64,000 bases of DNA. It comes from Desmodesmus armatus. Lineage: Eukaryota > Chlorophyta > Chlorophyceae > Sphaeropleales > Scenedesmaceae. The position numbers and the translations under genes were made by a program. Numbering within the stretch: position 1 is the first letter of the stretch; every line of letters starts with the position of its first letter. Positions 12,501 to 22,136 of this stretch are shown here, piece by piece. The notes below the pieces were generated by a model, which worked only from the letters and a program-made list of their open reading frames with translations, did not search any database and was not told where the DNA came from. The stretch spans positions 1-64,000 of the forward strand of contig VIIQ02000075.1 of assembly GCA_007449985.2 (NCBI GenBank), in the 5' to 3' direction.

Positions 12501-15500
12501 TGGTGATACAGAGGTACACAGACGCCTGATGCTGCTGTGCCACCTCCTTGCTGCAACTGTACAGCAGCAATTCTGCTTGGGTGCGTGTGGGACGGGCAGG
12601 AAGCCTTTTCAACATCACGTCCTCCAATCTTGTGCGCGTGTCGTTGCTTTTGTTTCGTCACACCTTGAACAGATGCAGCTGCACTTGTTGGCCAACTGGT
12701 ACCTAACCAGCACCAGAATCCCTGATGCTGCTTTGCTACCTCAGGCTGCAACTGTGCTGCTGTAATTGTTTGTGTGCTGGGGGGGGGGTGGAAGGGGGTG
12801 TTCTTTAAAATCATTTTTTGCTGACCATGATGGCTTTTGCTTAGCTGCAGCTACAGCTGTCACTGCACACTGCCTCTCATCATCTGCAGCTGTATCTTGC
12901 TGGCTAGGCGGTCGCAGAGTGATCATGAGTCAAAGTTAGAGCACGGCTGGCTTGCTGGGTGTGCAGTGCAAGAGCGGGGGGGGGGGTGCATGTTGGTGTG
13001 AAGTGCATCCAGCCAATGCATCAACCAGTTAAAGTTCATCTTTGGCAAGTTGCAAAATGTTGAAGTTGTGAAACAACTGCGTAGGAAGTGTGTGTGTGGG
13101 GGGGGGGGGGTGCTGATGGGCATGACCATGCTCTAGTCATTGCTCATGAGCTCAATCCACCGGGCAGCTGGCACTTACAGTTACCACACAGACACGCATA
13201 CATCACTGTAGCTGTGCTGTTCTGGTCAAAGGTGTCTCTACAGCGTCCATGGGTCTGATGTTGCTGTGACACCTTTGGTCGCAAGCGTGCAGCTACCATT
13301 GTGATGGCCTCATGTGCAGCTGAGTGCGTAGTGTAGACTTGTCGCTTGTATGGGTCGCAATCCTTCTGCGACTGAGCAGCTGGCGTGCAGGTGACAAAGC
13401 TTTCAAATTACAAGGCGGTACTGCACCTTTCCAGTCAGGTGGTCGCACATCGCCGCCAGCAACTCCTGGTGCTGCTGTGTCACCGCCAGGCTGCAACAGT
13501 ACAGCTGCATGAGTGTGTATGTGAGGGGGGGTAGGGCAGGGATGTGTGCGTGTGTCGGCATACATGGCTGGTTCCATGCACATGGTTCCTTGGTTGCCCT
13601 GGGTGGATGTTGCGCTTCTGTCACTGTACACTGCCCTTCATCGTGATCATCAGCAATTGCAGCAATGCTGCAGCTGACTTGTCGTCCAGGTGGTGGGCAC
13701 CAGCGCCAGCATCCCCAGCGCTGCGGTCCCACTTCCAGGCTGCCAAGGTGTGTGGCAGCATCCATAGTCCTGACTGTGTGGGTGTGGGTGGGGGTGGGTG
13801 GGGGTGGGGGGAGGGGGGTCAGTCCAAGTTCCAGCATATCGGCATAGAATCCAGCAATCGGGGCATTGCTGCAGCTCACCTTGTCGTCCTGGCGGTGGTA
13901 CAGCAGCACCGCCATCCGCGATGCTGTTGTGCCACCTCCAGGCTGCAAACCTGTTCTGCAGCACGAGCAGCAATGAGTGTGTGGGTGTGTGTGCATGCAT
14001 GCCTAAGCGCTGGGGGTTTTGGCGTTGAAATTCGGAGGTAGATGTGCATAACTGTGCGGCTGTAAGCACGCCGAACCTTTTGGGGTCTCCTGAGTAGTCG
14101 GTGTGTGCAGCACAAACTTGGACCTCAGCGCAGAGGCACAGCACAGTGCTGCAGCTGCATTGTTCCAGCCAGGGGGTGCAAAAGTAGCACAAGCATTTCT
14201 AATGCTACTTTGGCACCACCGGCTGGCACTAAGCAGCTGCATGCAGCATGTACTTGAGGTGTGATTGATTGACTGCATGTGTGTCTCTCTGTGTGTGGGT
14301 TTGCCTGGGGGCAGATACTGACCAGGCTTTGGGGTCCAACAGGCATGACCTTGCAAATTGACGTGTGGTTCAGGGTCTGCGGGTTGTTCAGTAGCTGGGA
14401 TTGTCCGGCTCAAAGGCAACACACGTCTGCAGCTGTGCTGTTTGGTTCAGAGGTTGGACCTTGGCACCTGGCAACCTGGTGCTTTTGCTCCACCCCTTGG
14501 TCGCAACTGTACAGCTGCAGGTCATCTGTGAGTGAGATCTCGGTGAGGTTTTTGTTTTGTTCTCTTCACAAGTTGCCGTCTGTGTGTGTTGTGCAGGTGC
14601 GCGGCGTGTGCATGTGCTGCTGGCCGCGGGCAGCAGCAGCCTGGCAAAGGACAATCAGCTCAACAAAACATGCCAGGTGCGCTGGGCAGGGTAGGGTGGG
14701 GTGGGTTTGAGATGCTTGCCAAATCAGCTTTGTTGAGGTCGTATAATTTGGGGCAAGGTTCAATCCCAAGTTGGGGTGGGGAGGCCTCCCTGCTGCTCCG
14801 TTCTTATACTCCCCCCCCCCCCCCTCTGCATACTTTCTCGCTGCCCACGCGTCCACACAGACCTCCTGCAGTAGCAGGTAACGCAGGGCAGGCAGCTGGG
14901 CCTGCCGTCACCTCCATGCTGCTCCCTTCTTTTATTGACCCACCCCCCCTTTCCCGCCTGCATCCGCCTTTGCTGTCCATTCGCCTGTGTCTACACAGAC
15001 CCTGTTGCAGCATGTGATGCAGGGCAGGGAGCCCTGTAAACACTCGCTGCTGCTCCATTCTCGTCTTCAACCCCCCCCCCCCCTGCTGCCTCCTTTCTTG
15101 TTTTTCATGGGTCCACACAGACTCTCCTACAGCAGGTGATGCAGGGCAGGGAGCTGGGTCCCGAGAGCATATCCATGCTGCTGCCACGGCTTTGCACTGC
15201 AGCCCCCCTTCTGCCATGTGCATGAATCCACCTAGACCCTGTTGCAAAGAGGGAGCTGGGCCGCGAGATAACCTCCCCGCTGCACTGACTCAACCCCCCC
15301 CCCCCTTGCCTCCCGTTCTGTCCATTCACACAGACCCTGCTACAGCAAGTGATGCAGGGCAGGGAGCTGGGCCCCGAGATCACCTCCAAACTGCTGCATC
15401 CTTATACTGACCGCCCTTCCCCAACCCCTACCCTCCTTTCCTGTTCTCCTTACTTCCACAGACCCTGTTGCAGCAGGTGATGCAGGGCAGGGAGCTGGGC

Positions 15501-18500
15501 CCCGAGATCACCTCCAAGCTGCTGCACATCAGCAGCCTGAGGCTCATGTGGCACGTAGCAGCAGCAGGGGCTGCAGGAACAGATGCAGCACCAGATACAC
15601 CAGCACCCGACATCACCGCTGTCAACGCATACGTGCAGCAGCGTGGGGCGTTTGCAAAGGTCCTTGAGGAGATCTTGGACAGTGGGGCGACTGAGCAGCT
15701 GGTTACACCGGAGCAGCTGCTCTTGCAGCAGTGGTGGAACAGTACAGGCAGCCAGGCAGCAGGCAGCCAGGGGAACAGCGGCCAAGTGCCTGCTGAGCTA
15801 GCTGAACAGCTGTCAGTGGGGCTACACACCCTGCAAGACCTCGCATTCCAGCTGCTCACGGACCTTATGTTCCTTGAAAATGCCAATGCAGCGGCAGCAG
15901 TGCAGCAGCAGCAGGGAGGCGGCCGCCGTGCGGCGGCTGGCGGCGGCTTTGGTCAGATGTCGTTCAGCAGCAGTGTGTTGGAGCGGGTGTGGCGGTACTG
16001 TGTGGGGGTGCTGGGAAGGGAGGCGCCAGAGGTGCCTGCTGCAGGGGAAGGCAACGAAGAAGAAGATCAAATCGAGGAGGAGGAGGACGATGTGTTTGAT
16101 GACTATGACGCAGAAGGTGGGTGTGGTGGTGGTGGTGGTTGTGTTTGGGGGCGTGGGGGAGGGGGGGGGTGACAGTGGGGTTGGGATTGAGTTTGGAAGG
16201 CCTGGTGGCGGAGGGTGTGTTGGAGCGGGTGTGGCGCTACTGTTTGGGGGTGTTGGGGAGGGAGGCGCCTGAGGTGCCTGCGGCAGGGGAGGGTGGTGAA
16301 GAGGAGGAGGATCAGATCGAGGAGGAGGAGGACGATGTGTTTGATGACTATGATGCAGAAGGTGGGTTGGTGGCGTCCTGTTGCTGTGTCCCCGCCTGTG
16401 TGTATGTGTCTGTGTACAGGCTGAACACACCGAATGCATGAGAGGCATGCATGTGGTCTGTGTGTGTGGGGGGGGGGGCAAGGAGGGTGGGGAACCTGGC
16501 AACTGCCACCAATGCAGGCTTGTCCAACATGTGCTGTGTGCTGCTAAGTTACCACACGCACATGGCATCAGCTAGTGTTGACAGGCTAGCTGTCAACACT
16601 ACCTTTTGTGTGAACATCCTTGTTGAGCCGCTCGCGTCTTTTCTGTAATGCAGGTGCTGCCGCCCGACGTGCTGCACGGGCTGCCGCCCGTCGCAACGCC
16701 CTTGCTGCCGCTGCTTCTGGCCTTGAGAGCCTAAAGCAGCGAGTGCTGATGGCACTGGGAAGGCTACTGGGCTACAGGTCAGTTTGTGTGATGTGCAAAG
16801 CTTTTTCCTTGAGCTGTGATGCTGCGCCTGATGCATGCATACTGACCTGACCAGACCAGACACGGCACCATCTGAACCTGACCTTGTAAGCGGGCAGGAC
16901 GACTGTCATGTTGATCAATGAGCTGATCTTATATGGGCATGGTTCGGGATCAGCCCCAGTTCAGTGCTTGTTGTTTTGCTGCAAGGATTAGAAGCTGAGG
17001 TGTGTGCTGCCCTGTGAGATGTGTGGCTGAGAAGTGCGGGTTTCATGAGCTGGCAAGTTTGGGCATGGCCTTTGTGTGAAAGACACTGAGCTTGAGGGGA
17101 AACAATGCGCCTGTGTCTGTGTCACACACGCGGCGTTGCCTAAACCCCACGCCTGACCTAAGAGACTGGGGTACGGCAAGTTGAAGGTCCAGTGGGCACC
17201 CTCATGAGCCCTTGGCTTGCTGGCTAGTGCCGGGGTTGGGACCCTGTCCCCAAATTACTGTACTATACTGTAAACCGTTTTTGCTGCAGGGTTGTGCCTG
17301 AGCCTGGTTTCAGTTGGCTGTTGAGTCATGTCATCACACTGCTGGATGGGTACGGCGCACAGGTGCGGGGGGCACTGATGACACAGCATCATCAGCACCA
17401 AACACAGAGAGCAAAGCGCACACACAATACACACGCACAGTACAAGCATATGTGTTGGGGCACAGTACATGTTCAGGTGTCAGGGACAGAGTTCTAGTCA
17501 GTCAGCACAGCAAGATGCTGTGCAGATGCTGTGCAGATGCTGTGCAGATGCAGCCAGTCACCCAACCCCTTGCAGCAAGGGCGTCCCTGCCACCAGGAAG
17601 GCCGACCCTTAGGGTTTAGGTCCCACAAACCCCTAGTCTCCCCCTCAGCCCCTGATCACGCCGCAGCAGCAACATATCCGACGACCATTGCAGTCCTAGT
17701 TGATCAATTGACATCATTTGCTGCCTTGCTGCATGCCTGGCTGGCTGCCTCCCCGCCACCCTTTCTGCAGGCGGCCGCTTCTGTGCGTGGGCTGTTGGTG
17801 CACCTAAAGTCCACGAGTCGGGATGGTGGGCTGGTGTCGCACCTTGTTGACTAATGGCCTTGCTGCCTGCCTGCCTCCCCGTCACCCTTTCTGCAGGCGG
17901 CCGCTTCTGTGCGTGGGCTCTTGGTGCACCTCAAGTCCACGAGCGGGGATGGTGGGCTGGTGTCGCACCTTGTTGACTAATGGCCTTGCTGCCTGCCTGC
18001 CTCCCCGTCACCCTTTCTGCAGGCGGCCGCTTCTGTGCGTGGGCTCTTGGTGCACCTCAAGTCCACGAGTCGGGATGGTGGGCTGGTGTCGCACCTTGTT
18101 GACTAATGGCCTTGCTGCCTGCCTGCCTCCCCGTCACCCTTTCTGCAGGCGGCCGCTTCTGTGCGTGGGCTCTTGGTGCACCTCAAGTCCACGAGTCGGG
18201 ATGGTGGGCTGGTGTCGCACCTGGTGGAAGGGCTGACACTGCTGTATGATGAAGCACAGGAGCTGCACGGGGACGAGGACGTGCTGACAGCAGCAGGTGG
18301 GTGGTTGGTTGACACATGAGGTGCATCCATCAGGTACATGTCTTGATTAGGGATGTTGAGGGTGTATGTGTGTACGGGGTATAATAATACGGCCGATAAC
18401 TACGGTTCTACGTCTATGGAATGTATCGAACTACGCCAGCGGTGACCCTCAAACCTACGGTTGACAACACCCTACTCACGATGGCCAGTCTGTGTGTGTG

Positions 18501-21500
18501 GTAACAGGAGGGGCAGCAGCTGCACATGTTCCTGCACATGAGGCATATCTGAGGCGGAGAAACCATAACAAATTCCATTTTCAGCCTTTGTTTGTACATA
18601 TCCAAGTATATTTTGCAAAACAATGTGTCTGTCCTTTCTGCCCTTTTTTATTGATGGGAGGGGTGAAAGATGTGCTTAGGTAAACATGTCCAGTAGAACA
18701 ACCGGGCAACTATCTTGCTCTGCTGCTCTAATGCGCAACTCCTAAACTGACGCATCGGTCGGCTCTAAGGACTGGAGCCATTTTCTGCCTTGCCCTGTCT
18801 GTCCTGCAGGTCACCAGCACCGTGCTGACAGGCAGGACACAACCTCATGGGCACACGTGGCTGCAGTCAGCAGCAAACTGGCAGGCATATTCCAGGGTGA
18901 GTCATCCAATGTTATTTTACTGTAACTGCTACTGTTACTTAGCTATTGTTACTCTGCTTTTGTCATCAGGGGGCAAAATTCCCACTGGGTGGGCACACAG
19001 CAATCAGGCGGATTGCTCAGCGTTGGAGGCAAAGCCACACCGTCGAGATGTGCCTAGCACCCCGTGTCGCTGGAGGTGCCCAGCACCCGGACAACGGACC
19101 AAAAAACTAAGGACTTGAGTCAGCCAGAGTGGCAGTGAGCTGCAGCCAGGAACAGGGTGGGTGGGTGGGATGGTGGTCTGCGAATCCCCTAGACCATCAG
19201 CAATCTGCAGTCTTGTTGCTAGCCCTCACAATAGAAGCACAAGGGGCGGGAATCACATCCAAATTGTCTCTTGTGTGTCCGCCTCTCTCTCACAGACAGG
19301 GGTCCCCCACACCTCTGCTTCACCCCCCCCCCCCCCCCCCCCGTCCTCTGCGCTTCCCAATTGTGCATCCCTGCAGGTCACAACTTGTCCCAGGTGGTGC
19401 TGGGCTCTCCAATGGACAAGGGTGTCAACTGGGCCCTAAAGGAGCCTCTCAGCAGGTCCACTTTCACGCAAACAACCCCACCCTTTGGTGCACACCCTTC
19501 CCCACACCCTTCCACCCTCCACACCCGGCCCTGACACCCCCCCCCCCCCCCGTGCCTCCCCCCCTTTCTCATTCTCATCACCCCTCCCCTGTAATCGGCT
19601 GCAGGTCACAACTTGTCCCAGGTTGTGCTGGGTTCCCTGATGGACAAGGGTGTCAACTGGGCCCTAGAAGAGCCCCTCAGCAGGTCAGCCTTCCCCCTGG
19701 TGTGCCTGGGCCCCTTCCTATCCAAGCTGTCCCCCTCTGAGGCAGAGAGGGTGGGGCAGGGCCTGACACAACGGCTGGAGGGGCTGGGGCTGGGTGAAGA
19801 TGATGAGGAGGCGCAGCAGCAGCTGGAGGCTTTCCTTGGACACCTGCAGGTGGGTGGGGGGCGGTACCTGGTGTGTGATGCGTAACAGCAGGTGAGCTAC
19901 AGAGGTGAAAATGCCTCCCCGCATGTGGCTCCCTAGTGGTTCGGGGCTCTGCAGTGGCTGCAGGGGCTGGGTGAGGAGGAGGAGGAGGCACAGCAGCAGC
20001 TAGAGGCTTCGTTGGACACCTGCAGGTGGGTGAGGGGGGGGGGCACCTGGTGTGTGATGCGTAACAGAAGGTGGTTTACAGAAGGTGAAAAAGCTTCCGC
20101 ACATGTGGCTCCCTAGTGGTTCGGGCTCTGCAGTGGCTGCTGGGGGGGGGCTGCAGGGGGTGGGGGGGGTTCGGCACCTGGCATGTGGTTGGCGAGACAG
20201 GGCAACTGAAGGTGGTTAGGGTACAGCCTCTGACTGTAGAGTGGTCTGGTCTTTGCGGGGCTGGGGCTGGGTGAGGGGGAGGAGGAGGAGGAGGCACAGC
20301 AGCAGAAGCTGGGTGCTTTCTTGGGGCACCTACAGGTGGGTGGGTGGGGGGGGGGGGGCAGGACATGTTTCTGGGGGCGGAGAAGTGGCGGGTCGAGGGG
20401 TCGGTATGAATGGTACCATCAACATGGTCACTACTAGCTTGTGCAGCATGCAAGCTCGGGCGTGTGACATCGCTGTTCCGTGCTGCTGCTGCGCTGCTCT
20501 CCTTCCCCCCTCTGTCACACAACAGGAGCGTGCAGCAGGCAAGAAAATTACCCGTGGCGTGCTCAAGACGCCGACACGTGCAGCAGCAGCAGACGCAGCA
20601 GCAGCAGACGATGAAGAAATGGAAGATGCAGAGGCAGAAGCTGCCGAGGGTGCAACCACAGCTGGCAAGTCCAAGGGCAGGGCCGCTGCCGGCAGGCGGA
20701 AAGGCAGCAGGATTCGCTTTGCAGCAGATGTTGAGGAGCCAGAAGGGACTCAGGAGGATCAGCCAGCAAGCGTTGCAGCAACAGCAGCAAGAGGCAGAGG
20801 CAGTCGGGCTGCTGGTAGGGCTGGTGCCGCTGCTGCTGCTGGTAAAGGTGGCAGCAGTAGTGACGGCGGCTGGATCTCTAGACAGAAGGAGAGCCCACAG
20901 GGTGCGAAAGAGGGGAAGCAGCAGCGGGCCAAGCGGCAGCAGCACCGGCAGCAGCAGCAGAGTGATGAGGAGTTGGAGGATGCTGTTGAGGAGGAGGAGG
21001 AAGAGCCTCAGCAGCCCAGGGGGAGAAAAGGTTGGTGCTCTAGGGACAGCGTTGGGTCAGGGCTTTGTTGTTGTTGGGGCTGACTGTGAGGGTCATGACT
21101 GCAGTGGCTCTGTTTCGAGGGTTGCTTGTTGGGTGTGGGGGTTGGGTGCCTGATAGGCTGCCAATGATGGTGCTAGGGGTGGCACAGACAAGTGTTGAAT
21201 GCTAGTCGCTGGTGATCTTCAATGTCGTGTATTGTCCTGTTCGTCGGACCTTACAAGCGCACAAGGAGCTTGTGGAAGCGCACACCACGCATCGTTTGCT
21301 GGAACAACCAGTTGCATGCCTTTAGTGTTCAGGGAACCACTGGCACCGTTGCACAGACTGCTGCTCTTGACAACTCTCTGTGTGTGTGATGCCTGCCTGC
21401 AGGTGCTACAGCCCCCAGGGGCCGCCAGGCAGCAGCAGCAGCAGCCCCCCCTGCCCTGCACAGCCAGAGTCAAAGCCACAGCCAGGGCCGCAGGCGGCAC

Positions 21501-22136
21501 CTGCAGCAGCAGCAGCAGGCTGACAGTGCTGCTGCTGTGGGTTCAGAGGAAGAAGAGTATGCAGACAGTGAGGGTGCAGCAGCAGCAGGTAGCAGCGGGG
21601 GTGGGGGTGGGGGTTCTCTCATGGCTCACTCTCAGGATGAGGATGGTGCACCGGTGTTCTTCTCTGCAGAGCAGCTTCCAGGAATGGGTAGGCCACGCGG
21701 CAAGCAGCAGCAGCAGCATAGGGGCCGGGCAGCAGCAGCAGCAGCAGCTGCTGCTGAGGATGCGCACAGCGGGGACGAGGACGAAGAGATGCTGGATGCT
21801 GCTGCTGATGCTGAAGATGCTGATTTTGAACAGCATGGGGGTGAGGAGGGAGAGGGAGAGGATGGTGGGTATGATGCAGTGGGAGGTGAGGCTTCTGGGA
21901 GTGACGATGGGGCTTACGCGGGTGAAGGGATGGGTGCGATCGGTAGCCTAGAGGCTGCTTCAGAAGAGGAGGAGGCAGGGTGGGATTCTGATGGGGGTAT
22001 GGAGGGAGGGGAGGTGGGGCTCACAGCCTCTCAGAGCACGCTGCCTAGCCTGCAGGTGATTGTTGATGATGACCCTGACATGGGGGAGGAGGTGGACGAG
22101 CCGCCACCCACACGCCGCTTCGGCCGCAGGCGCTGA
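1..22136 (+). CDS. SCC3: Cohesin subunit SCC3/STAG (stromalin), 5'-partial, multi-exon
   Basis: SCC3/STAG is the HEAT-repeat cohesin subunit that binds the kleisin and DNA in sister-chromatid cohesion (family knowledge). Exons that join in one frame: 2909-3053, 3630-3751, 4845-5024, 5425-5569, 6016-6147, 8237-8434, 8689-8868, 9233-9348, 9504-9687, 10965-11325, 14597-14676, 15462-16116, 16654-16777, 17290-17362, 18149-18296, 18810-18896, 19605-19849, 20526-21030, 21403-22136 (TGA). An upstream exon ends at 301; using the GTGATG donor it restores DSQVRPFRH, like the animal STAG DSQVRAFRH. The diagnostic stromalin conservative domain is at 4845-5569: FLSDSYLKYLAWALSD, then RLQAIKALTKLYSDG and FTSRFCELMHDVEVEV. 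These exons encode about 1,470 aa, longer than a typical STAG, with a long C-terminal tail of basic, polyAla/Gln and acidic blocks ending PPPTRRFGRRR. Introns hold many decayed copies of their neighbouring exons. The start codon is outside the window. Exon usage between 11.3 and 14.6 kb is the least certain part. Confidence 0.93.
1380..2620. repeat. Degenerate ~200-230 bp intronic tandem repeat, about 6 copies
   Basis: Within one SCC3 intron the phrase GAGCTGCAGGGCC followed by ACACTTCA recurs near 1417, 1637, 1839, 2070, 2276 and 2493. Each copy is followed by a poly-C tract, then CACGCAACC, a CACCTCTC block, GTGCATGCTGTGA and TAGCTGCATGG. Spacing varies from about 200 to 230 bp and the copies differ by substitutions and C-run length, so the array is old. 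It contains no coherent reading frame. The stretch 520-1380 before it holds intron sequence with no feature that I recognise. Confidence 0.8.
2635..2703 (+). repeat. 17-bp minisatellite, 4 units
   Basis: Four head-to-tail units of ATCCAGCTCAACCCCAC lie in the intron just upstream of an SCC3 exon. They directly follow the last unit of the larger repeat ending near 2620. Confidence 0.85.
2765..3390 (+). repeat. Fragment copies around SCC3 exon 2909-3053
   Basis: The true exon is 2909-3053. Its 5' end, including the acceptor (TGTGCAG|CTCCCAGGTTCG), is copied at about 2770-2815. Its 3' end (GCAGAGGAGAGGAAGAAGG plus donor) is copied at about 3200-3282 and again at about 3350-3390. The 5' copy lies upstream and the 3' copies downstream, so each fragment extends from the exon outward. 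Confidence 0.75.
4290..4760 (+). repeat. Four decayed partial copies of the STAG-domain exon start
   Basis: The functional exon begins at 4845 (ACAG|GGACGTAGCTGAGGAG). Upstream are shortened versions of the same acceptor plus exon start near 4310, 4440, 4591 and 4732. The 4591 copy matches about 70 nt, through GAGTGGGTGGAGGCGCTGCC, and then diverges; the others are shorter and carry stops or indels. A short GCTGCTGCT-like tract precedes several of them. If spliced, they would shift or stop the frame. Confidence 0.78.
5660..5800 (+). repeat. Scrambled copies of the 3' end of exon 5425-5569
   Basis: The exon ends in GTGGAGCACGGGGTCGTCAAACACCAG. Related GTGGAGCACGG motifs follow in the intron near 5690 and 5703, and GCACGGGGTCGTGAAGCACCA occurs near 5778. 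The sequence between them includes small inverted repeats of GTGCACCA/TGGTGCAC type. Confidence 0.6.
6350..6642 (+). repeat. Two partial copies of the 3' end of exon 6016-6147
   Basis: The exon end and donor (GAGCGGCTCAAG|GTGGG) recur as GAGCGGCTCAAGGTGAG near 6388 and as GTGGCTCAAGGTG near 6628. Each follows a GCTGGAGGGACAA segment. G-rich spacers of about 200 bp lie between them. They do not extend an open frame. Confidence 0.65.
6981..8010 (+). repeat. Diverged intronic direct duplication, ~330 bp at ~710 bp spacing
   Basis: The segment at about 6981-7330 is repeated at about 7692-8010. Both start GATGATGAGCC, then have TGTGGTGCCGTATCCC, GGGACTTCACACACCA, GGTGGGAACGAGC, CTCGGTCTGTG, GCTGGCCTGGGTGTG and TGGTGATGGCAGGT. 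They differ by many substitutions and by loss of pyrimidine-rich tracts. This lies inside the long SCC3 intron 6148-8236. I see no exon in either copy. Confidence 0.75.
10460..11085 (+). repeat. Triplicated SCC3 exon start; the third copy is the full exon
   Basis: The sequence coding for VAPLLALPRLLRVELYLLRG and ASESYRALLSQVDGLLHT occurs at about 10460-10574, 10678-10797 (slightly damaged at the start) and 10965-11085. The third copy continues to 11325 and is in phase on both sides. Copies 1 and 2 end in CACACACAAAGGCACATG, without an obvious donor. They are separated by poly-C tracts that run into CACACACACAG acceptors. Confidence 0.85.
11455..11810 (+). repeat. Two copies of the 3' end of exon 10965-11325
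   Basis: The exon end coding for VADLAEAPEEAPDALLSLLT plus its donor is copied at about 11461-11536 and, slightly more decayed, at about 11747-11810. The second copy has changed CTCACAG|GTG to CTCACACGG, so its donor is lost. Confidence 0.8.
12060..14530 (+). repeat. About ten decayed exon-like tandem copies
   Basis: A motif of the form GCTGCTGTGCCACCTCC, TGCTGCAACTGTACAGC recurs near 12075, 12340, 12530, 12725, 13260, 13475, 13720, 13920, 14205 and 14485. Several copies are preceded by CAGCTGCACTTGTTG-like sequence. The best frame reads DAAVLLCHLLAATVQ-like in some copies, but stops and indels differ between copies. Exons 10965-11325 and 14597-14676 join in phase without any of them. I therefore regard the block as intronic debris of an exon whose intact parent I cannot find here. 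One copy could still be a real exon. Confidence 0.6.
14861..15461 (+). repeat. Five truncated copies ahead of SCC3 exon 15462-16116
   Basis: The exon starts ACCCTGTTGCAGCAGGTGATG and continues CAGGGCAGGGAGCTGGGCC. Shortened copies with their own CACAG acceptors occur near 14861, 14999, 15121, 15235 and 15334. They are separated by CCCCCC-rich spacers of about 100-130 bp. Most lose similarity after CACCTCCA-type sequence. The nearest copy (15334) is the best preserved. Confidence 0.8.
16200..16361 (+). repeat. In-frame duplicate of the acidic 3' end of exon 15462-16116
   Basis: This 162-nt block repeats the coding end of the upstream exon (VLERVWRYCLGVLGREAPE, then DQIEEEEDDVFDDYDAEG) and ends at the same kind of GAAG|GTGGG donor. 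Read from the AG at 16198-16199, it enters and leaves in phase 1, so its inclusion would add 54 residues without changing the frame. The upstream sequence is G-rich rather than pyrimidine-rich, which argues against efficient use. It is either a latent cassette exon or a recent, still intact duplication. Confidence 0.6.
17192..17272 (+). mobile_element. Dispersed repeat, middle part, opposite orientation
   Basis: It reads GGGCACCCTCATGAGCCCTT, then GGCTAGTGCCGGGGTTGGGA and CCCCAAATTACTGTACT. This is the reverse complement of the centre of the 30500-30655 element. It sits in the SCC3 intron just before exon 17290-17362. Confidence 0.6.
17771..18148 (+). repeat. Three 126-bp tandem copies preceding SCC3 exon 18149-18296
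   Basis: The acceptor and exon start (CTGCAG|GCGGCCGCTTCTG) lie at 17771, 17897, 18023 and 18149, close to an exact 126-bp period. Differences are few (for example GAGCGGG versus GAGTCGGG), so this is the youngest exon duplication in the gene. Copies 1-3 switch from GTCGCACCTTGTTGAC into intron sequence. Copy 4 reads GTCGCACCTGGTGGAAG and continues as the full exon coding for AAASVRGLLVHLKSTSRDGG. Confidence 0.9.
19376..19465 (+). repeat. Upstream copy of the start of exon 19605-19849
   Basis: Acceptor plus HNLSQVVLGSPMDKGVNWAL coding sequence, near-identical to the functional exon (which has SLMDK). It stops matching after the Ser codon following CTCAGCAGG. A CCCTCC-rich spacer separates it from the full exon. 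Confidence 0.75.
19950..20337 (+). repeat. Two copies of the 3' end of exon 19605-19849
   Basis: The exon end (GAGGCGCAGCAGCAGCTGGAGG, then CACCTGCAG|GTGGG) is repeated at about 19955-20028 and again at about 20255-20337. Both have altered lengths in the GAGGAGGAG tract, and each is followed by a G-rich run. Confidence 0.7.

Noticed and set aside
16574..16600. 11-bp inverted repeat AGTGTTGACAG/CTGTCAACACT with 5-nt loop
   Set aside because: A single small hairpin within an intron with no other sign of function; expected by chance at this scale.
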